Shown here: in pieces, positions 29,976 to 39,478 of the stretch
How positions within the stretch are numbered: position 1 is the first letter of the stretch
Layout of the letters: each line of letters starts with the position of its first letter
From: Variovorax ginsengisoli
GTDB lineage: Bacteria > Pseudomonadota > Gammaproteobacteria > Burkholderiales > Burkholderiaceae_C
Direction of reading: 5' to 3'
Length of the DNA: 64,000 bases
Assembly: GCF_006438845.1 (NCBI RefSeq)
Contig: NZ_RCZJ01000003.1
Location: forward strand, 154,353 to 218,352
Position numbers and translations under genes: made by a program
The notes under the pieces: model-generated
What the model saw: only the letters and a program-made list of their open reading frames with translations
What the model was told of the DNA's origin: nothing
Databases searched by the model: none

Positions 29976-31046
29976 ATGCCCCTGCCGATGCTTTCGTCCC
30001 TCTACGGACTCGCCCGCCCTTTTCTCTTCGGCCTGGACCCCGAGCACGCCCACGAAATGACGCTCAACGCGTTGGCACGCACGCAGAACACTCCCTTGGC
30101 CATGGCCTACGCTTCGAAGCGAGTTGAAGATCCGGTCACGCTGGCCGGACTGCATTTCCCCAATCGCATCGGCCTGGCCGCTGGGTTGGACAAGAACGCG
30201 CGCTGCATCGATGCGTTCGCTGCCATGGGTTTCGGCTTCGTGGAAGTCGGCACCGTCACACCGAAGCCGCAACCGGGCAATGCCAAGCCGCGCATGTTCC
30301 GGCTACCGGAACGTGATGCACTCATCAATCGCCTGGGCTTCAACAATGACGGGCTCGACGCCTTTGTCGCCAATGTGCGGCGCGCAAGATTTCGCAGCAC
30401 TTCGGTTCCAACGACGCCAATGCTGCTGGGCCTGAACATCGGCAAGAACGCCGCCACGCCGATCGAACGCGCCACGGACGATTACCTGATCGCCCTCGAC
30501 GGCGTTTACCCGCATGCAGACTACGTGACGATCAATATCTCGAGCCCCAACACCGCCAACCTTCGTTCGCTGCAAAGCGACGCGGCGTTGGACGGCCTGC
30601 TCGGCGCCCTGGTCGAACGCCGCGAAGCGCTGGCTGAACAGCATATGAAACGGGTGCCGCTGTTCCTGAAGATTGCGCCGGACCTCGACGAACCACAGGT
30701 GCAATCGATCGCTGCGACCTTGACGCGCTACCGCATGGACGGCGTTATCGCCACCAACACCACGTTGTCCCGCGAGGCGGTGGCGGGGCTCCCACATGCC
30801 GAAGAAGCGGGTGGCCTATCGGGTGCGCCGGTGCGCAAAGCCAGCGATCGGGTGATTGCACAGTTGCGCAGAGCGCTCGGTGCGGGCTTTCCCATTGTCG
30901 GCGTGGGCGGTGTGCTCAGCGGCGCGGACGCATCGGCCAAATTGGCGGCTGGCGCCGACATCGTGCAGATCTACACCGGGCTGGTCTACCGCGGACCGGC
31001 GCTGGTTTCGGAAGCCGCGCGCGCGCTGCAAGCACGACACGACTGA
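29976..31046 (+). CDS. pyrD: Dihydroorotate dehydrogenase (quinone), class 2
   Basis: A 356-residue membrane-associated FMN enzyme of pyrimidine synthesis that passes electrons to quinone. The N-terminal helical extension typical of class 2 ([21 protein letters not shown]) is present. [37 protein letters not shown] (catalytic Ser region), [10 protein letters not shown] and the FMN-binding [13 protein letters not shown] follow. The start at ATG 29976 is chosen because the domain begins there; the frame is open upstream into the rpiA start. It is convergent with the YqjE-like gene. Confidence 0.95.
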   Translation: MPLPMLSSLYGLARPFLFGLDPEHAHEMTLNALARTQNTPLAMAYASKRVEDPVTLAGLHFPNRIGLAAGLDKNARCIDAFAAMGFGFVEVGTVTPKPQPGNAKPRMFRLPERDALINRLGFNNDGLDAFVANVRRARFRSTSVPTTPMLLGLNIGKNAATPIERATDDYLIALDGVYPHADYVTINISSPNTANLRSLQSDAALDGLLGALVERREALAEQHMKRVPLFLKIAPDLDEPQVQSIAATLTRYRMDGVIATNTTLSREAVAGLPHAEEAGGLSGAPVRKASDRVIAQLRRALGAGFPIVGVGGVLSGADASAKLAAGADIVQIYTGLVYRGPALVSEAARALQARHD

Positions 31047-31050
31047 CGGT

Positions 31051-31073
31051 AGTCCGGCCTAGAGGGCTGGATT
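31051..31073. terminator. Stem-loop between convergent pyrD and YqjE-like gene
   Basis: AGTCCGGCC and GGCTGGATT-type arms form a nine-base stem with two G-U pairs and a short loop. No T-run follows. Confidence 0.35.
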
Positions 31074-31780
31074 CAGCGCATCCGCCACAGCACTGGCGCG
31101 ACGAAGGCGGCCCAACGCAACAAACGCCGTGGCTTGACGACCGCCACCAGAGCAGCCGCCGCCACACCTGCTGCAACCGGATGCGCCCGCACCAGGCGAA
31201 CGGCCGTCTCTGACGGCGTCTCGTCATCCGGAGGTGTGGACGGCGGAGTGGCTGGCTGCGCATTGGCAGCCTGAAGCGCAGCGATGCGCTGACGCTGCCG
31301 GGCGATACGTGCAAGCAGTTGTTCGCGGGTGTCGGGTCGCGTCGGGCGTGGTGTGCCTTCGGGCTGGCCCTGGTTGCCGATGCCCAGCCGATCCTGCACC
31401 CACGCCCAGTCTCGATCGAACTCATGCCGACTTGGCGTGAACGCATCGCTCGCATTGCGCAAGGTGGCGACCAAGCCGAAGAGCGACAGTGCCCACAACG
31501 CGATCCAGATACCAGCCACCGACCAGGCCGCGGTCGCGCGGTGCGGGCTGTCCCAAAAATGAACCACCACCGCAACCGACAGCAGCGCGACGGCAACCGT
31601 GGTCAAACCGATCACCGCCACGACGAGGAGCAACATCTGTTTCAAGCGATGTTTTTCTTCGTCCCATGCCATGCGAACGAGCTGCGCACGGTCTTCGATG
31701 GCCATCGCGCTCTCGCCGGCCGCGATGCGGACACGACGAATCCGTGCCTCCAGTCCCAAAAAGGACAACAACCTATTCAT
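31073..31780 (-). CDS. YqjE/holin-X-like membrane protein
   Basis: A 235-residue protein with two central membrane segments (about residues 48-72, MLLLVVAVIGLTTVAVALL, and 85-107, WSVAGIWIALWALSLFGLVA), of the YqjE / phage holin family 6 type. A helical charged region and a Pro/Thr-rich linker follow, and a C-terminal hydrophobic stretch (VAAGVAAAALVAVV) may be a third segment. Despite the holin name, chromosomal YqjE homologues sit beside YqjD and are linked to the envelope or ribosomes, not lysis. It lies 50 bases downstream of the YqjD-like gene in the same order as in enterobacteria. Confidence 0.82.
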   Translation of the reverse strand: MNRLLSFLGLEARIRRVRIAAGESAMAIEDRAQLVRMAWDEEKHRLKQMLLLVVAVIGLTTVAVALLSVAVVVHFWDSPHRATAAWSVAGIWIALWALSLFGLVATLRNASDAFTPSRHEFDRDWAWVQDRLGIGNQGQPEGTPRPTRPDTREQLLARIARQRQRIAALQAANAQPATPPSTPPDDETPSETAVRLVRAHPVAAGVAAAALVAVVKPRRLLRWAAFVAPVLWRMR

Positions 31781-31830
31781 TCGATCCTCTCAAGCGCGCG
31801 TCGAGGCGCGTCAATGCAGCGCGCCAGCGT

Positions 31831-32139
31831 TCAGCGGCGACCTAGCAGCAGTCCGACCAGCACGCCGACAGCGAGTGCACCGGCAGCGATTTGCCACGGC
31901 TCGTCGTGCGCGTAAGCGTTGGCGGTGCTGGCAGCGTCTTTGGCCTTCTTCGCGGCGATCTTGCTCTTCTCTGCGGCAAGCTCGCGGGCAATGGCCAGCT
32001 TTGCTTCGACGCGTTGGCGCAATGCCCTGATCTGTGGATTCGACTCGAGGTCCTTGCCGCCCAACACGCCCTTCACGTCACTGGCGATGTCTTCGACGAC
32101 CGCATTCGCTGCGGCTTCAAGGTTGTTGGATGCACTCAT
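31831..32139 (-). CDS. YqjD/ElaB-family membrane-anchored protein
   Basis: A 102-residue protein with a long amphipathic Ala/Lys/Glu helix and one C-terminal membrane segment (PWQIAAGALAVGVLVGLLLGRR), the layout of YqjD/ElaB/DUF883. E. coli YqjD tethers ribosomes to the inner membrane in stationary phase through this tail. The start ATG 32139 is preceded by GAGGGAA. It forms a probable operon with the YqjE-like gene. Stress or stationary-phase control is likely from the family but not shown by the sequence. Confidence 0.88.
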   Translation of the reverse strand: MSASNNLEAAANAVVEDIASDVKGVLGGKDLESNPQIRALRQRVEAKLAIARELAAEKSKIAAKKAKDAASTANAYAHDEPWQIAAGALAVGVLVGLLLGRR

Positions 32140-32232
32140 TGGAATCTTCCCTCAGTGATAGGTTGCCGGCGACTGCGCCGGTGGCTGAACGCCAGCAAGC
32201 GGCGTGCCGTTCATGGTACAGCTTGGTAATTC

Positions 32233-33330
32233 TTAGGCCAGCAACTGCGCCACATGTCGTCCGATTGCCAGGCTGCTCGTCAGTCCTGGAGATTCGATAC
32301 CGAACAAGTTCACCAAACCCGGTACACCATGGGTCGCCGATCCTTCAATCACGAAATCGGCTGCGACTTGACCGGGGCCAGAAATCTTGGGTCGAATCCC
32401 GGCGTAGCCAGGAATCAAGGCTCCGTCAGGAAGACCTGGCCAGTAGCGTCGAACTTCGGCGTAGAAACCGTCACCCCGCCGCGGGTCGACTACCAGATCG
32501 TCGGGTGAATTCACCCATTGAACATCCGGGCCAAACTTCGCCTGCCCGCCCATGTCCAGCGTCAGATGCACGCCAAGCCCGGCGGCCTCCGGCACGGGAT
32601 AGATGAGACGCGAGAAAGGCGCCCGGCCGGCAAGTGTGAAATAGTTGCCTTTCGCAAAATAGGCATCGGGCACAGAGGCAGCCGACAGACCCTCGAAGCG
32701 CCGCGCGAGCCATGGTGCTGCCAGTCCTGCAGCATTGACCACACTGGCACAACGGAGTGCGGTGCCATCTTCGGTATGCAAGACGATTCCCTGCGCGGTG
32801 CATTCCGCACCCGCCACTGACGACTTGAGCGCTACAACACCGCCCGCCTGCTCAAGATCACCTTGCAGGCTCAGCATCAGCGCGTGACTGTCCACGATGC
32901 CGGTGCTTGGCGAATGAACCGCCGCCATGCACGCCAGCGATGGCTCAAGGGCCTGGGCCTCGGCGCGCGTGAGCATGACCATATCGTCCACGCCGTTGGC
33001 GAGTGCTTTCGCGATGATCGATTCCAGATCAGCGACCTGCGCGGCAGAAGTCGCCACGATCAACTTGCCGCAACGTCTGTGAGGAACATGACGCTCCTTC
33101 GCGTATGTGTAGAGCGCACTCTTGCCCTCTACGCAAAGCAACGCCTTCAGCGAACCCTGGGGGTAATAGATGCCTGCGTGAATGACCTCGCTGTTGCGTG
33201 AGCTGGTGCCAGTGCCGATGGCACCCTCCGCTTCAAGCACGATGACATCGCGGCCCTGTAGGGCAAGAGCCCGGGCCACTGCCAGTCCGACAACACCGGC
33301 GCCGATGACGGCGCAATCAATTTCATCCAT
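32233..33330 (-). CDS. FAD-dependent oxidoreductase (L-2-hydroxyglutarate oxidase-like)
   Basis: A 365-residue DAO-family flavoprotein. The N-terminal dinucleotide motif is [21 protein letters not shown] with the ribose-binding Glu in [32 protein letters not shown] is the region conserved in L-2-hydroxyglutarate dehydrogenases and related enzymes. The C-terminal [17 protein letters not shown] completes the FAD site. The substrate cannot be fixed from sequence: a 2-hydroxy acid or an amine is plausible. It is preceded by a small proline-rich gene 26 bases upstream on the same strand. Confidence 0.85.
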   Translation of the reverse strand: MDEIDCAVIGAGVVGLAVARALALQGRDVIVLEAEGAIGTGTSSRNSEVIHAGIYYPQGSLKALLCVEGKSALYTYAKERHVPHRRCGKLIVATSAAQVADLESIIAKALANGVDDMVMLTRAEAQALEPSLACMAAVHSPSTGIVDSHALMLSLQGDLEQAGGVVALKSSVAGAECTAQGIVLHTEDGTALRCASVVNAAGLAAPWLARRFEGLSAASVPDAYFAKGNYFTLAGRAPFSRLIYPVPEAAGLGVHLTLDMGGQAKFGPDVQWVNSPDDLVVDPRRGDGFYAEVRRYWPGLPDGALIPGYAGIRPKISGPGQVAADFVIEGSATHGVPGLVNLFGIESPGLTSSLAIGRHVAQLLA

Positions 33331-33356
33331 GCCGCAAGCTTAGCGGCAGAGCGGCC

Positions 33357-33584
33357 TTAAAAAACCCAGGCCGAGGTTCGCATCGTCGGCCATGTGTACC
33401 GTGCCGCACCCATGTATTGCCGATTGGCAAGGAAATGCACCGTCCATCGTGCACCGGCAAAGCGGCGCTCACTGCGAAAGCGAGTGACCATGCCTTGATC
33501 GGGCTCTACCGGAAGATCCGACGGGTCGGGTTGGTTCGGAAGGTCTGGGGTGATGGGGGACGGAAGATCCGGACTGGTGGCCAT
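33357..33584 (-). CDS. Small proline-rich hypothetical protein
   Basis: A 75-residue protein that is not recognisable. The first 30 residues are a Pro/Asp/Leu repeat-like stretch (PDLPSPITPDLP and similar), and the rest is basic and aromatic with no predicted membrane segment. The start is convincing: ATG 33584 is preceded on the minus strand by AAAGGAG at seven bases. It ends 26 bases before the FAD oxidoreductase gene and could be its operon partner. I recall short proline-rich proteins ending in a VEPDQGP-like tail in related genera; here the sequence diverges after VEPDQG, so a frameshifted version is possible. Confidence 0.6.
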   Translation of the reverse strand: MATSPDLPSPITPDLPNQPDPSDLPVEPDQGMVTRFRSERRFAGARWTVHFLANRQYMGAARYTWPTMRTSAWVF

Positions 33585-33710
33585 GGCGCACTCCTTTAGG
33601 CCTTCGGTTCTACGACCCCCGTGCTTGATACACGACATCCCAAGACCGTACTCGCCGTCGGCGGCGGCCGACATGACAAATGCCACCGGCTCGCATTGCG
33701 CGCACCTGCT

Positions 33711-33726
33711 AAAAAAACTTCCGGAA
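33711..33726 (-). terminator. Probable terminator of tRNA-Val
   Basis: Directly after the tRNA 3' end the minus strand reads TTCCGGAA followed within one base by seven T residues. The stem is short, but the U-tract is strong. Confidence 0.5.
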
Positions 33727-33727
33727 T

Positions 33728-33802
33728 TGGTGGGCGGTCCAGGTTTCGAACCTGGGACCCCAGCAGTGTGAATGCTGTGCTCTACCCCTGAGCTAACCGC
33801 CC
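33728..33802 (-). tRNA. tRNA-Val (anticodon CAC)
   Basis: On the minus strand the acceptor stem GGGCGGT pairs with ACCGCCC, then come the discriminator A and an encoded CCA. The D arm (GCTC...GAGC), a five-base anticodon stem CAGCA/TGCTG with loop TTCACAC (anticodon CAC, valine GUG codons) and the T arm CCAGG-TTCGAAA-CCTGG are all intact. It stands alone between dnaQ and the small proline-rich gene. Confidence 0.96.
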
Positions 33803-33855
33803 TCACGGCATGAACATGCCGCTCGAATCTTTGCGCTGCTGCGCGAAGCCAGCGA

Positions 33856-34584
33856 TTATGCCACAGCGTTTTGCGCGTGCACTTCGATCTGGCGAAACAA
33901 CGTTCTGCCCTTGCTCGACTTGTCCAATTGCAGCAGCAGCTCTTCGTGGATCGCCAGCTCATGGTCGGCTGCGCGCAGCACTGGAAGCACGAAGCTTCGC
34001 AGGTCGACCGCAATGACAGTGCCGATGGCCGGCTCGTCCGTCGTCGCATCGATCAGAAGCGCATCCTGGCCGCGCGTGAGGTTGATGTAGACGTCGGCCA
34101 GCAGTTGCGCATCGAGCTTGGCGCCGTGGAACGTGCGATTGGAACGATCGACGCCGAAGCGGTCGCACAACGCATCGAGAGAGTTCCGCTTGCCCGGGTA
34201 CACGGCCTTGGCCATGGCGAGCGTATCGGTCACCTCGCCAACGAAGCTGCGCAGCGGCGGCAGGCCGACCAGTTCGAATTCCTTGTTCAGAAACCCTACG
34301 TCGAAGGCAGCGTTGTGGATGATCAATTCAGCATTGCGCAGATACTCGACCACGTCGTTCGCAAGCGTCGCGAACTTCGGCTTGTCACGCAGGAAATCGG
34401 TCGTGAGCCCGTGCACCTTCAACGCTTCTTCGTGGCTCTCGCGCTCGGGATTGAAGTAGATGTGCAGGTCGTTGCCGGTCAGCTTGCGGTTCAGCAGTTC
34501 GACGCAGCCCAGCTCGATGACACGATCGCCGTTTTCAGCGGAGAGACCGGTGGTCTCCGTATCGAGGACGATCTGGCGCGACAT
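33856..34584 (-). CDS. dnaQ: DNA polymerase III epsilon subunit (proofreading exonuclease)
   Basis: A 242-residue DEDDh exonuclease. ExoI is VLDTETTGL, ExoII is IIHNAAFDVGFLNKE, and ExoIII has HGAKLDAQLLADVY with the catalytic His and Asp. A C-terminal extension contacts the polymerase alpha subunit in the family. The start at ATG 34584 (MSRQIVLDTETTG) is chosen since the domain begins immediately; the ATG overlaps the fdx TGA by one base. It therefore appears to be the last gene of the ISC operon, an unexpected place for a replication gene. Confidence 0.94.
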   Translation of the reverse strand: MSRQIVLDTETTGLSAENGDRVIELGCVELLNRKLTGNDLHIYFNPERESHEEALKVHGLTTDFLRDKPKFATLANDVVEYLRNAELIIHNAAFDVGFLNKEFELVGLPPLRSFVGEVTDTLAMAKAVYPGKRNSLDALCDRFGVDRSNRTFHGAKLDAQLLADVYINLTRGQDALLIDATTDEPAIGTVIAVDLRSFVLPVLRAADHELAIHEELLLQLDKSSKGRTLFRQIEVHAQNAVA

Positions 34585-34922
34585 CAGTGATTCTCCTTGG
34601 CGTGATTGATCGAGTACTTGGGAATCTCGATCGTCACATCGGCCTGCGCAAGGATCGCCTGGCAACTCAAGCGCGACTGTGGCCCGAGCCCCCAGGCGCG
34701 ATCGAGCAGATCGTCCTCGGTTTCATCCGAAGCATTGAGCGAACTGAAGCCCTGCCGCACCACAACATGGCAGGTGGTGCAGGCGGCGCTCATCTCGCAG
34801 GCATGCTCGATGTTGATGTGATGGTCCAGCAGCGCCTCGCAGATCGATGTGCCGGCAGGCGCAGTCACTTCGGCACCTTGCGGACAGTATTCAGGATGGG
34901 GGAGGATCTTGATCGTGGGCAT
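34584..34922 (-). CDS. fdx: ISC-type [2Fe-2S] ferredoxin
   Basis: A 112-residue adrenodoxin-like ferredoxin of the ISC system. The cluster ligands are Cys42, Cys48 and Cys51 in ACEMSAACTTCHV and Cys87 in RLSCQ. It supplies electrons for cluster assembly on IscU and interacts with IscS. It lies six bases after hscA and its stop is coupled to dnaQ by a TGATG overlap. The length and spacing are typical. Confidence 0.95.
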   Translation of the reverse strand: MPTIKILPHPEYCPQGAEVTAPAGTSICEALLDHHINIEHACEMSAACTTCHVVVRQGFSSLNASDETEDDLLDRAWGLGPQSRLSCQAILAQADVTIEIPKYSINHAKENH

Positions 34923-34928
34923 TGCGTT

Positions 34929-36785
34929 TTACAGGGATTCGATCTGGCGGCCGGACAGCGCACGTGCGATGCCATGGTTCATGCGTTGGGCCGCGAAGGC
35001 TTCAGTGCCCTCGGCAAGCGTCTTGGTCGCAGCCTCGACAACGGCAGCCTCGGTCGATGACTTCGCGTCGCGCAGGGCCTGCATCAGCGTGTCGATGATT
35101 GAACGTTCAGCGGTCGAAAGCAGGTCGCCGTCGACGTCGAGCGCGCTCTGCGTGGCCATCAGCATGCGGTCGGCATCGACGCGTGCCTCGACGAGCGCGC
35201 GCGCTTGCATGTCCTGCTGTGCCGTCGAGAAGCTTTCCTGCAGCATGGTTGCAATCTGGTCGTCGGACAGCCCGTACGACGGCTTAACCGTGACGCTCGC
35301 CTCGACGCCACTGCCCTGCTCTTTCGCAGCCACGCTGAGCAGACCGTCGGCATCGACCGTGAACGTCACGCGAATGCGCGCGGCGCCAGCGGACATCGGC
35401 GGAATGCCGCGGAGTTCGAAGCGAGCAAGACTGCGGCAGTCGCTGACGAGGTCGCGCTCGCCTTGCACCACATGAACCGCGAGTGCGGTCTGCCCGTCCT
35501 TGTAGGTCGTGAAGTCCTGCGCCATGGCGGTCGGAATGGTCTGGTTGCGCGGCACGATGCGCTCCACCAGACCGCCCATGGTTTCGATGCCGAGCGACAG
35601 CGGGATCACATCGAGCAGCAGCAGATCGTCGGCGCCAGCATTGCCCGCCAGCTGGTTGGCCTGGATGGCGGCACCGAGCGCGACCACTTCGTCGGGGTTG
35701 AGGTTGGTCAAAGGAGCGCGGCCGAAGAACGCCGCCACGGCCTGTCGAATCTGCGGCATGCGCGTGGCACCGCCGACCAGCACGATGCCTTGCAGGTCAT
35801 CGGCCTTGAGCCTGGCATCTCGCAATGCCTTGCGCACTGCCGCGATCGTGCGGTCCGTCAGCGCTTGCGTCGCATCGTCGAACTGCGCGCGCGTGACCTC
35901 GACATGCAGTTCAGAACCGCCGAGAGCGGCGACGAACGGCACCACATCCGCGTCCGTCAAGGCCTCCTTGGCGGTACGTGCCGCCACCAGCAGCGCGGCC
36001 CGATCCGCATCCCCGACGGCTTGACGACTTGCCCGGGCCAGCACGGCATCGGCAAGCGCATGGTCGTAGTCATCGCCGCCGAGCGCCGAGTCGCCGCCGG
36101 TCGCGATGACCTCGAACACGCCTTGCGTCAGTCGGAGGATGGAGATGTCGAAGGTGCCACCGCCCAGGTCGTACACCGCATAGACGCCCTCGCTGCCGTT
36201 GTCGAGTCCGTAGGCGATGGCCGCGGCCGTAGGCTCACTGATGAGGCGCAACACGTTGAGGCCAGCCAGCTGCGCCGCATCCTTCGTCGCTTGCCGCTGG
36301 CCTTCGTCGAAGTACGCCGGCACGGTGATGACGGCGCCATGCACGTCGTCGTCGAAGGTGTCCTCTGCGCGGAAGCGCAGCGTGGCAAGGATCTCGGCAC
36401 TGACCTCGACTGGCGACTTGTCGCCAGCCACGGTACGCACCTTCACCATGCCGCCATCATCGACCAGCCCGTACGACATGGCATCGCGGTGCGCGATGTC
36501 GGCCAGGCCTCGGCCCATCAGTCGCTTCACCGACGTGATGGTGTTGGCCGGGTCCTGCGCCCGCGCCGCAACGGCATCGAAGCCGATCTGACGGCGCTCG
36601 GCGTCGAGATAACGCACGGCGGAAGGCAGGATGGCCCGACCCTGATCGTCGGGCAGGCACTCGGCCACGCCGTTGCGCACGGCCGCGACCAGCGAGTGGG
36701 TCGTGCCGAGATCGATGCCCACGGCGACGCGGCGCTGGTGCGGGTCGGGTGCTTGACCGGGTTCTGAAATTTGAAGAAGTGCCAT
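34929..36785 (-). CDS. hscA: Fe-S assembly chaperone HscA (Hsp70 family)
   Basis: A 618-residue DnaK-like chaperone that releases Fe-S clusters from IscU. The nucleotide-binding domain carries [13 protein letters not shown] at residue 20, [12 protein letters not shown] and [10 protein letters not shown]. The substrate-binding domain follows at about residue 390, and the C-terminal lid is short. Its natural substrate is the LPPVK motif of IscU, present in this operon (residues 100-104). The start at ATG 36785 ([10 protein letters not shown]) is four bases after the hscB stop. Confidence 0.96.
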   Translation of the reverse strand: MALLQISEPGQAPDPHQRRVAVGIDLGTTHSLVAAVRNGVAECLPDDQGRAILPSAVRYLDAERRQIGFDAVAARAQDPANTITSVKRLMGRGLADIAHRDAMSYGLVDDGGMVKVRTVAGDKSPVEVSAEILATLRFRAEDTFDDDVHGAVITVPAYFDEGQRQATKDAAQLAGLNVLRLISEPTAAAIAYGLDNGSEGVYAVYDLGGGTFDISILRLTQGVFEVIATGGDSALGGDDYDHALADAVLARASRQAVGDADRAALLVAARTAKEALTDADVVPFVAALGGSELHVEVTRAQFDDATQALTDRTIAAVRKALRDARLKADDLQGIVLVGGATRMPQIRQAVAAFFGRAPLTNLNPDEVVALGAAIQANQLAGNAGADDLLLLDVIPLSLGIETMGGLVERIVPRNQTIPTAMAQDFTTYKDGQTALAVHVVQGERDLVSDCRSLARFELRGIPPMSAGAARIRVTFTVDADGLLSVAAKEQGSGVEASVTVKPSYGLSDDQIATMLQESFSTAQQDMQARALVEARVDADRMLMATQSALDVDGDLLSTAERSIIDTLMQALRDAKSSTEAAVVEAATKTLAEGTEAFAAQRMNHGIARALSGRQIESL

Positions 36786-36789
36786 TCGG

Positions 36790-37308
36790 CTATTGTCCCA
36801 ATGCGTCGGCTTTCGCCTCGACGTCCTGCGCAAAGCGCTCGATGAACATGAGGGCTCTCACCTGCTGAGACGCAGCCTGATAGTCGGCCTTCTCGTCGAT
36901 CAGCCAGTCGAGTGAAGACAATGCACGGGCGCGTGCAGCATCGACCTCGGCCTGAAGCGCATCGATGGCACCGGCTTCGGACGCATCGTCCAACGACTCG
37001 CGCCATTCCATCTGTTGCATCAGAAAGTCGCCGGGCATCGCCGTGTTGTCTTCGGCATGGATCGGCGCCCCGTTGAGCTCACACAGGTAGCTGGCGCGGC
37101 GCACCGGTTCCTTGAGGCGCTCGTAGGCCTCGTTGATGCGGACTGACCATTGCATGGCGATGCGCTGAGCCGCAGCGCCCTGCGAAGTGAAGCGATCGGG
37201 ATGCGCCTCGCGCTGCAGTTCCTTCCACCGCGCATCGAGCGCAGCGCGGTCTTGCAAGAAAGTCGACGGCACGCCGAACAGTTCGAAATCGGTATCTTGG
37301 AGATTCAT
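36790..37308 (-). CDS. hscB: Fe-S assembly co-chaperone HscB
   Basis: A 172-residue J-domain protein (DnaJ type III) that brings IscU to HscA and stimulates its ATPase. The J domain spans residues 1-75 with HPD at 36-38 (REAHPDRF); the C-terminal three-helix region has [14 protein letters not shown], typical of HscB. The ATG at 37308 lies only six bases after the U-tract of a terminator-like hairpin, and no clear ribosome-binding site is seen, so expression may depend on readthrough of that element. Confidence 0.94.
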   Translation of the reverse strand: MNLQDTDFELFGVPSTFLQDRAALDARWKELQREAHPDRFTSQGAAAQRIAMQWSVRINEAYERLKEPVRRASYLCELNGAPIHAEDNTAMPGDFLMQQMEWRESLDDASEAGAIDALQAEVDAARARALSSLDWLIDEKADYQAASQQVRALMFIERFAQDVEAKADALGQ

Positions 37309-37449
37309 GGCAATAAAAAACCGCCTGCAAAGTGAGCGGCGGCTGTTGGTGCCACTTCAAGGAACACCGCGGAACTGGTTTTGCCGGTCCGATGGTGTTG
37401 CCTCCTTGAGGGAAGGCGGCTACACAAGTGAGCCGCTTCGAGCGGTCGG
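37309..37449 (-). ncRNA. Structured RNA element with terminator between iscA and hscB
   Basis: This 141-base spacer reads as structured RNA on the minus strand. It begins with CCGCT-CGA-AGCGG just after iscA. A long imperfect hairpin follows (37357-37409): TCAAGG-AGGC-AACACC pairs with GGTGTT-CCTTGA, and an inner CGGACCGG pairs roughly with CCAGTTCCG around CAAAA. It ends with CCGCC...GGCGG (37321-37342) and six T residues (37315-37320). It could be an attenuator, a processed 3'-end small RNA, or a repeat element. The structure is seen by eye; its function is inference. Confidence 0.6.
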
Positions 37450-37773
37450 CTAGATTCTGAAACTTTCCCCGCAACCGCAACGGTCGCGCTCGTTCGGGTT
37501 GATGAACTTGAACCCCTCGTTCAGGCCCTCACGCACGAAGTCGAGCTGCGTGCCGTCGATATAAGCGAGGCTCTTGGGGTCGACCAGCACCTTCACGCCA
37601 TGGTCTTCGAAGACCACGTCTTCCGGCGCGAATTCGTCGACGTACTCGAGCTTGTAGGCGAGCCCCGAACAACCGGTCGTCTTGACGCCCAACCGCACGC
37701 CCACGCCCTTGCCCCGCTTGCCGAGGTAACGGGTCACGTGGCGCGCGGCAGCGTCTGTGAGCGTCACGGCCAT
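37450..37773 (-). CDS. iscA: Iron-sulfur cluster assembly protein IscA
   Basis: A 107-residue A-type carrier. The three cluster/iron ligands are Cys35 ([10 protein letters not shown]), Cys99 and Cys101 (RCGCGESF). It transfers [4Fe-4S] clusters or iron to target proteins. The start at ATG 37773 is one base after the iscU stop; the frame is open upstream inside iscU but the family begins at [12 protein letters not shown]. It is the last gene before the structured spacer. Confidence 0.95.
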   Translation of the reverse strand: MAVTLTDAAARHVTRYLGKRGKGVGVRLGVKTTGCSGLAYKLEYVDEFAPEDVVFEDHGVKVLVDPKSLAYIDGTQLDFVREGLNEGFKFINPNERDRCGCGESFRI

Positions 37774-37774
37774 G

Positions 37775-38188
37775 TCAGTGGACCGCTTCTGCCGCGACAG
37801 TTCCGACCGCGTGCTTCTGCTTGTAGTCGTTAACTGCAGCCTTGATCGCATCTTCCGCGAGGATCGAGCAATGGATCTTGACCGGCGGCAGCGCCAGCTC
37901 TTCGGCGATCTGCGCGTTCTTCAACGCCGCCGCCTCGTCGAGCGTCTTGCCCTTGACCCATTCGGTCACGAGCGAGGACGATGCGATGGCAGAGCCGCAG
38001 CCGTAGGTCTTGAAGCGCGCGTCTTCGATCACGCCGGTTTCCGGGTTGACCTTGATCTGCAGCTTCATCACGTCGCCGCAAGCCGGGGCGCCGACCATGC
38101 CGGTGCCGACCGAATCGTCGCCCTTTTCAAAGGAACCGACGTTGCGGGGATTTTCGTAGTGGTCGATGACCTTGGAGGAGTAAGCCAT
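37775..38188 (-). CDS. iscU: Fe-S cluster scaffold IscU
   Basis: A 137-residue scaffold on which IscS-derived sulfur and iron assemble. The ligands Cys37 ([10 protein letters not shown]), Cys64 ([10 protein letters not shown]) and Cys107 ([10 protein letters not shown]), the accessory Asp39, and the HscA-recognition motif LPPVK (100-104) are all intact. It lies 27 bases after iscS. Confidence 0.97.
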   Translation of the reverse strand: MAYSSKVIDHYENPRNVGSFEKGDDSVGTGMVGAPACGDVMKLQIKVNPETGVIEDARFKTYGCGSAIASSSLVTEWVKGKTLDEAAALKNAQIAEELALPPVKIHCSILAEDAIKAAVNDYKQKHAVGTVAAEAVH

Positions 38189-38215
38189 GGGGTACCTCTT
38201 TGAATGTTGAAATGT

Positions 38216-39436
38216 TCAGTGCGCCGACCACTGGATCGTGCTGATATCGATGCCGTCCTTGAACATTTCCCACAAGGGACTCAGTTCACGAAGCTTGGCG
38301 ACGTTGTGCTTGATGGTGGAGACCGCGTAGTCGATCTCTTCCTCGGTCGTGAATCGGCCGATCGTCATGCGCAGGCTGCTGTGCGCCAGCTCGTCGCTGC
38401 GGCCCAGAGCACGCAGCACATAGCTGGGCTCGAGACTGGCCGACGTGCATGCCGAGCCCGACGACACCGCCAGACCCTTGATGCCCATGATCAGCGACTC
38501 GCCTTCGACGTAGTTGAAGCTGATGTTCAGGTTGTGCGGCACGCGGTGCTCGAGGTGACCATTGACGAAGACCTGCTCGACATCCTTGAGACCGTCGAGC
38601 AGACGCTTCTGCAAGCGCGCAGCCTTGGCGATGTCGTCTTTCATTTCCAGCTTGGCGATGCGAAAGGCCTCGCCCATGCCGACGATCTGGTGCGTTGGCA
38701 GCGTGCCCGAACGCATGCCGCGCTCATGGCCGCCACCATGCATCTGCGCCTCGAGCCGAACGCGCGGCTTGCGTCGCACGTACAGCGCGCCGATGCCCTT
38801 GGGACCGTAGGTCTTGTGCGAGGCCAGACTCAACAGATCGATGGGCAGCGCGCCCATATCGATCTCGACCTTGCCCGTGGCCTGTGCACCATCGACGTGG
38901 AAGATCACGCCCTTCTCGCGGCAGATGTTGCCCAACGCGACCACATCTTGGATCACGCCGATTTCGTTGTTCACGAACATCACGCTGGCCAGGATGGTGT
39001 CAGGACGAATCGCCGCCTTGAACGTCTCCAGGTCAAGCATGCCGTCTTCCTGCACGTCGAGATACGTGACCTCGAAGCCTTGGCGCTCCAGTTCACGCAT
39101 CGTGTCGAGCACAGCTTTGTGTTCGGTCTTGACCGTGATCAAGTGCTTGCCCTTGCCCTTGTAGAACTGCGCCGCGCCCTTGATTGCCAGGTTGTTGGAT
39201 TCGGTCGCGCCCGAGGTCCAGACAATTTCGCGCGGGTCGGCACCGATCAGGTCGGCCACTTCGCCGCGGGCCTTCTCGACGGCTTCTTCCGCCTCCCAGC
39301 CCCACGCATGGCTGCGTGACGCCGGATTGCCGAAATGCTCGCGCAGCCAGGGGATCATGGCGTCGACGACGCGTGGATCAACGGGCGTGGTCGCGCCGTA
39401 ATCGAGGTAAATGGGGAAATGCGGGGTGACGTCCAT
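38216..39436 (-). CDS. iscS: Cysteine desulfurase IscS
   Basis: A 406-residue PLP enzyme that removes sulfur from cysteine for Fe-S clusters and tRNA thiolation. The PLP-binding Lys is at about 208 in [13 protein letters not shown], the catalytic Cys at about 330 in [13 protein letters not shown], and TEHKAVLD and [10 protein letters not shown] are conserved. The start ATG 39436 ([20 protein letters not shown]) gives the usual length. A strong GC hairpin lies in the 69-base gap to iscR. Confidence 0.97.
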   Translation of the reverse strand: MDVTPHFPIYLDYGATTPVDPRVVDAMIPWLREHFGNPASRSHAWGWEAEEAVEKARGEVADLIGADPREIVWTSGATESNNLAIKGAAQFYKGKGKHLITVKTEHKAVLDTMRELERQGFEVTYLDVQEDGMLDLETFKAAIRPDTILASVMFVNNEIGVIQDVVALGNICREKGVIFHVDGAQATGKVEIDMGALPIDLLSLASHKTYGPKGIGALYVRRKPRVRLEAQMHGGGHERGMRSGTLPTHQIVGMGEAFRIAKLEMKDDIAKAARLQKRLLDGLKDVEQVFVNGHLEHRVPHNLNISFNYVEGESLIMGIKGLAVSSGSACTSASLEPSYVLRALGRSDELAHSSLRMTIGRFTTEEEIDYAVSTIKHNVAKLRELSPLWEMFKDGIDISTIQWSAH

Positions 39437-39478
39437 GGCTCACTCAGACTCGTGGTTTTTTAATTGCAGGCGACGGGG

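Noticed and set aside
31073-31780. A prophage holin and lysis cassette
   Set aside because: The holin-like protein sits beside a YqjD homologue as in the chromosomal yqjDE locus; no endolysin or phage genes are nearby.
33357-34049. A 230-codon minus-strand frame spanning the tRNA
   Set aside because: It runs through tRNA-Val and part of dnaQ; only its last 75 codons, with their own ribosome-binding site, look real.
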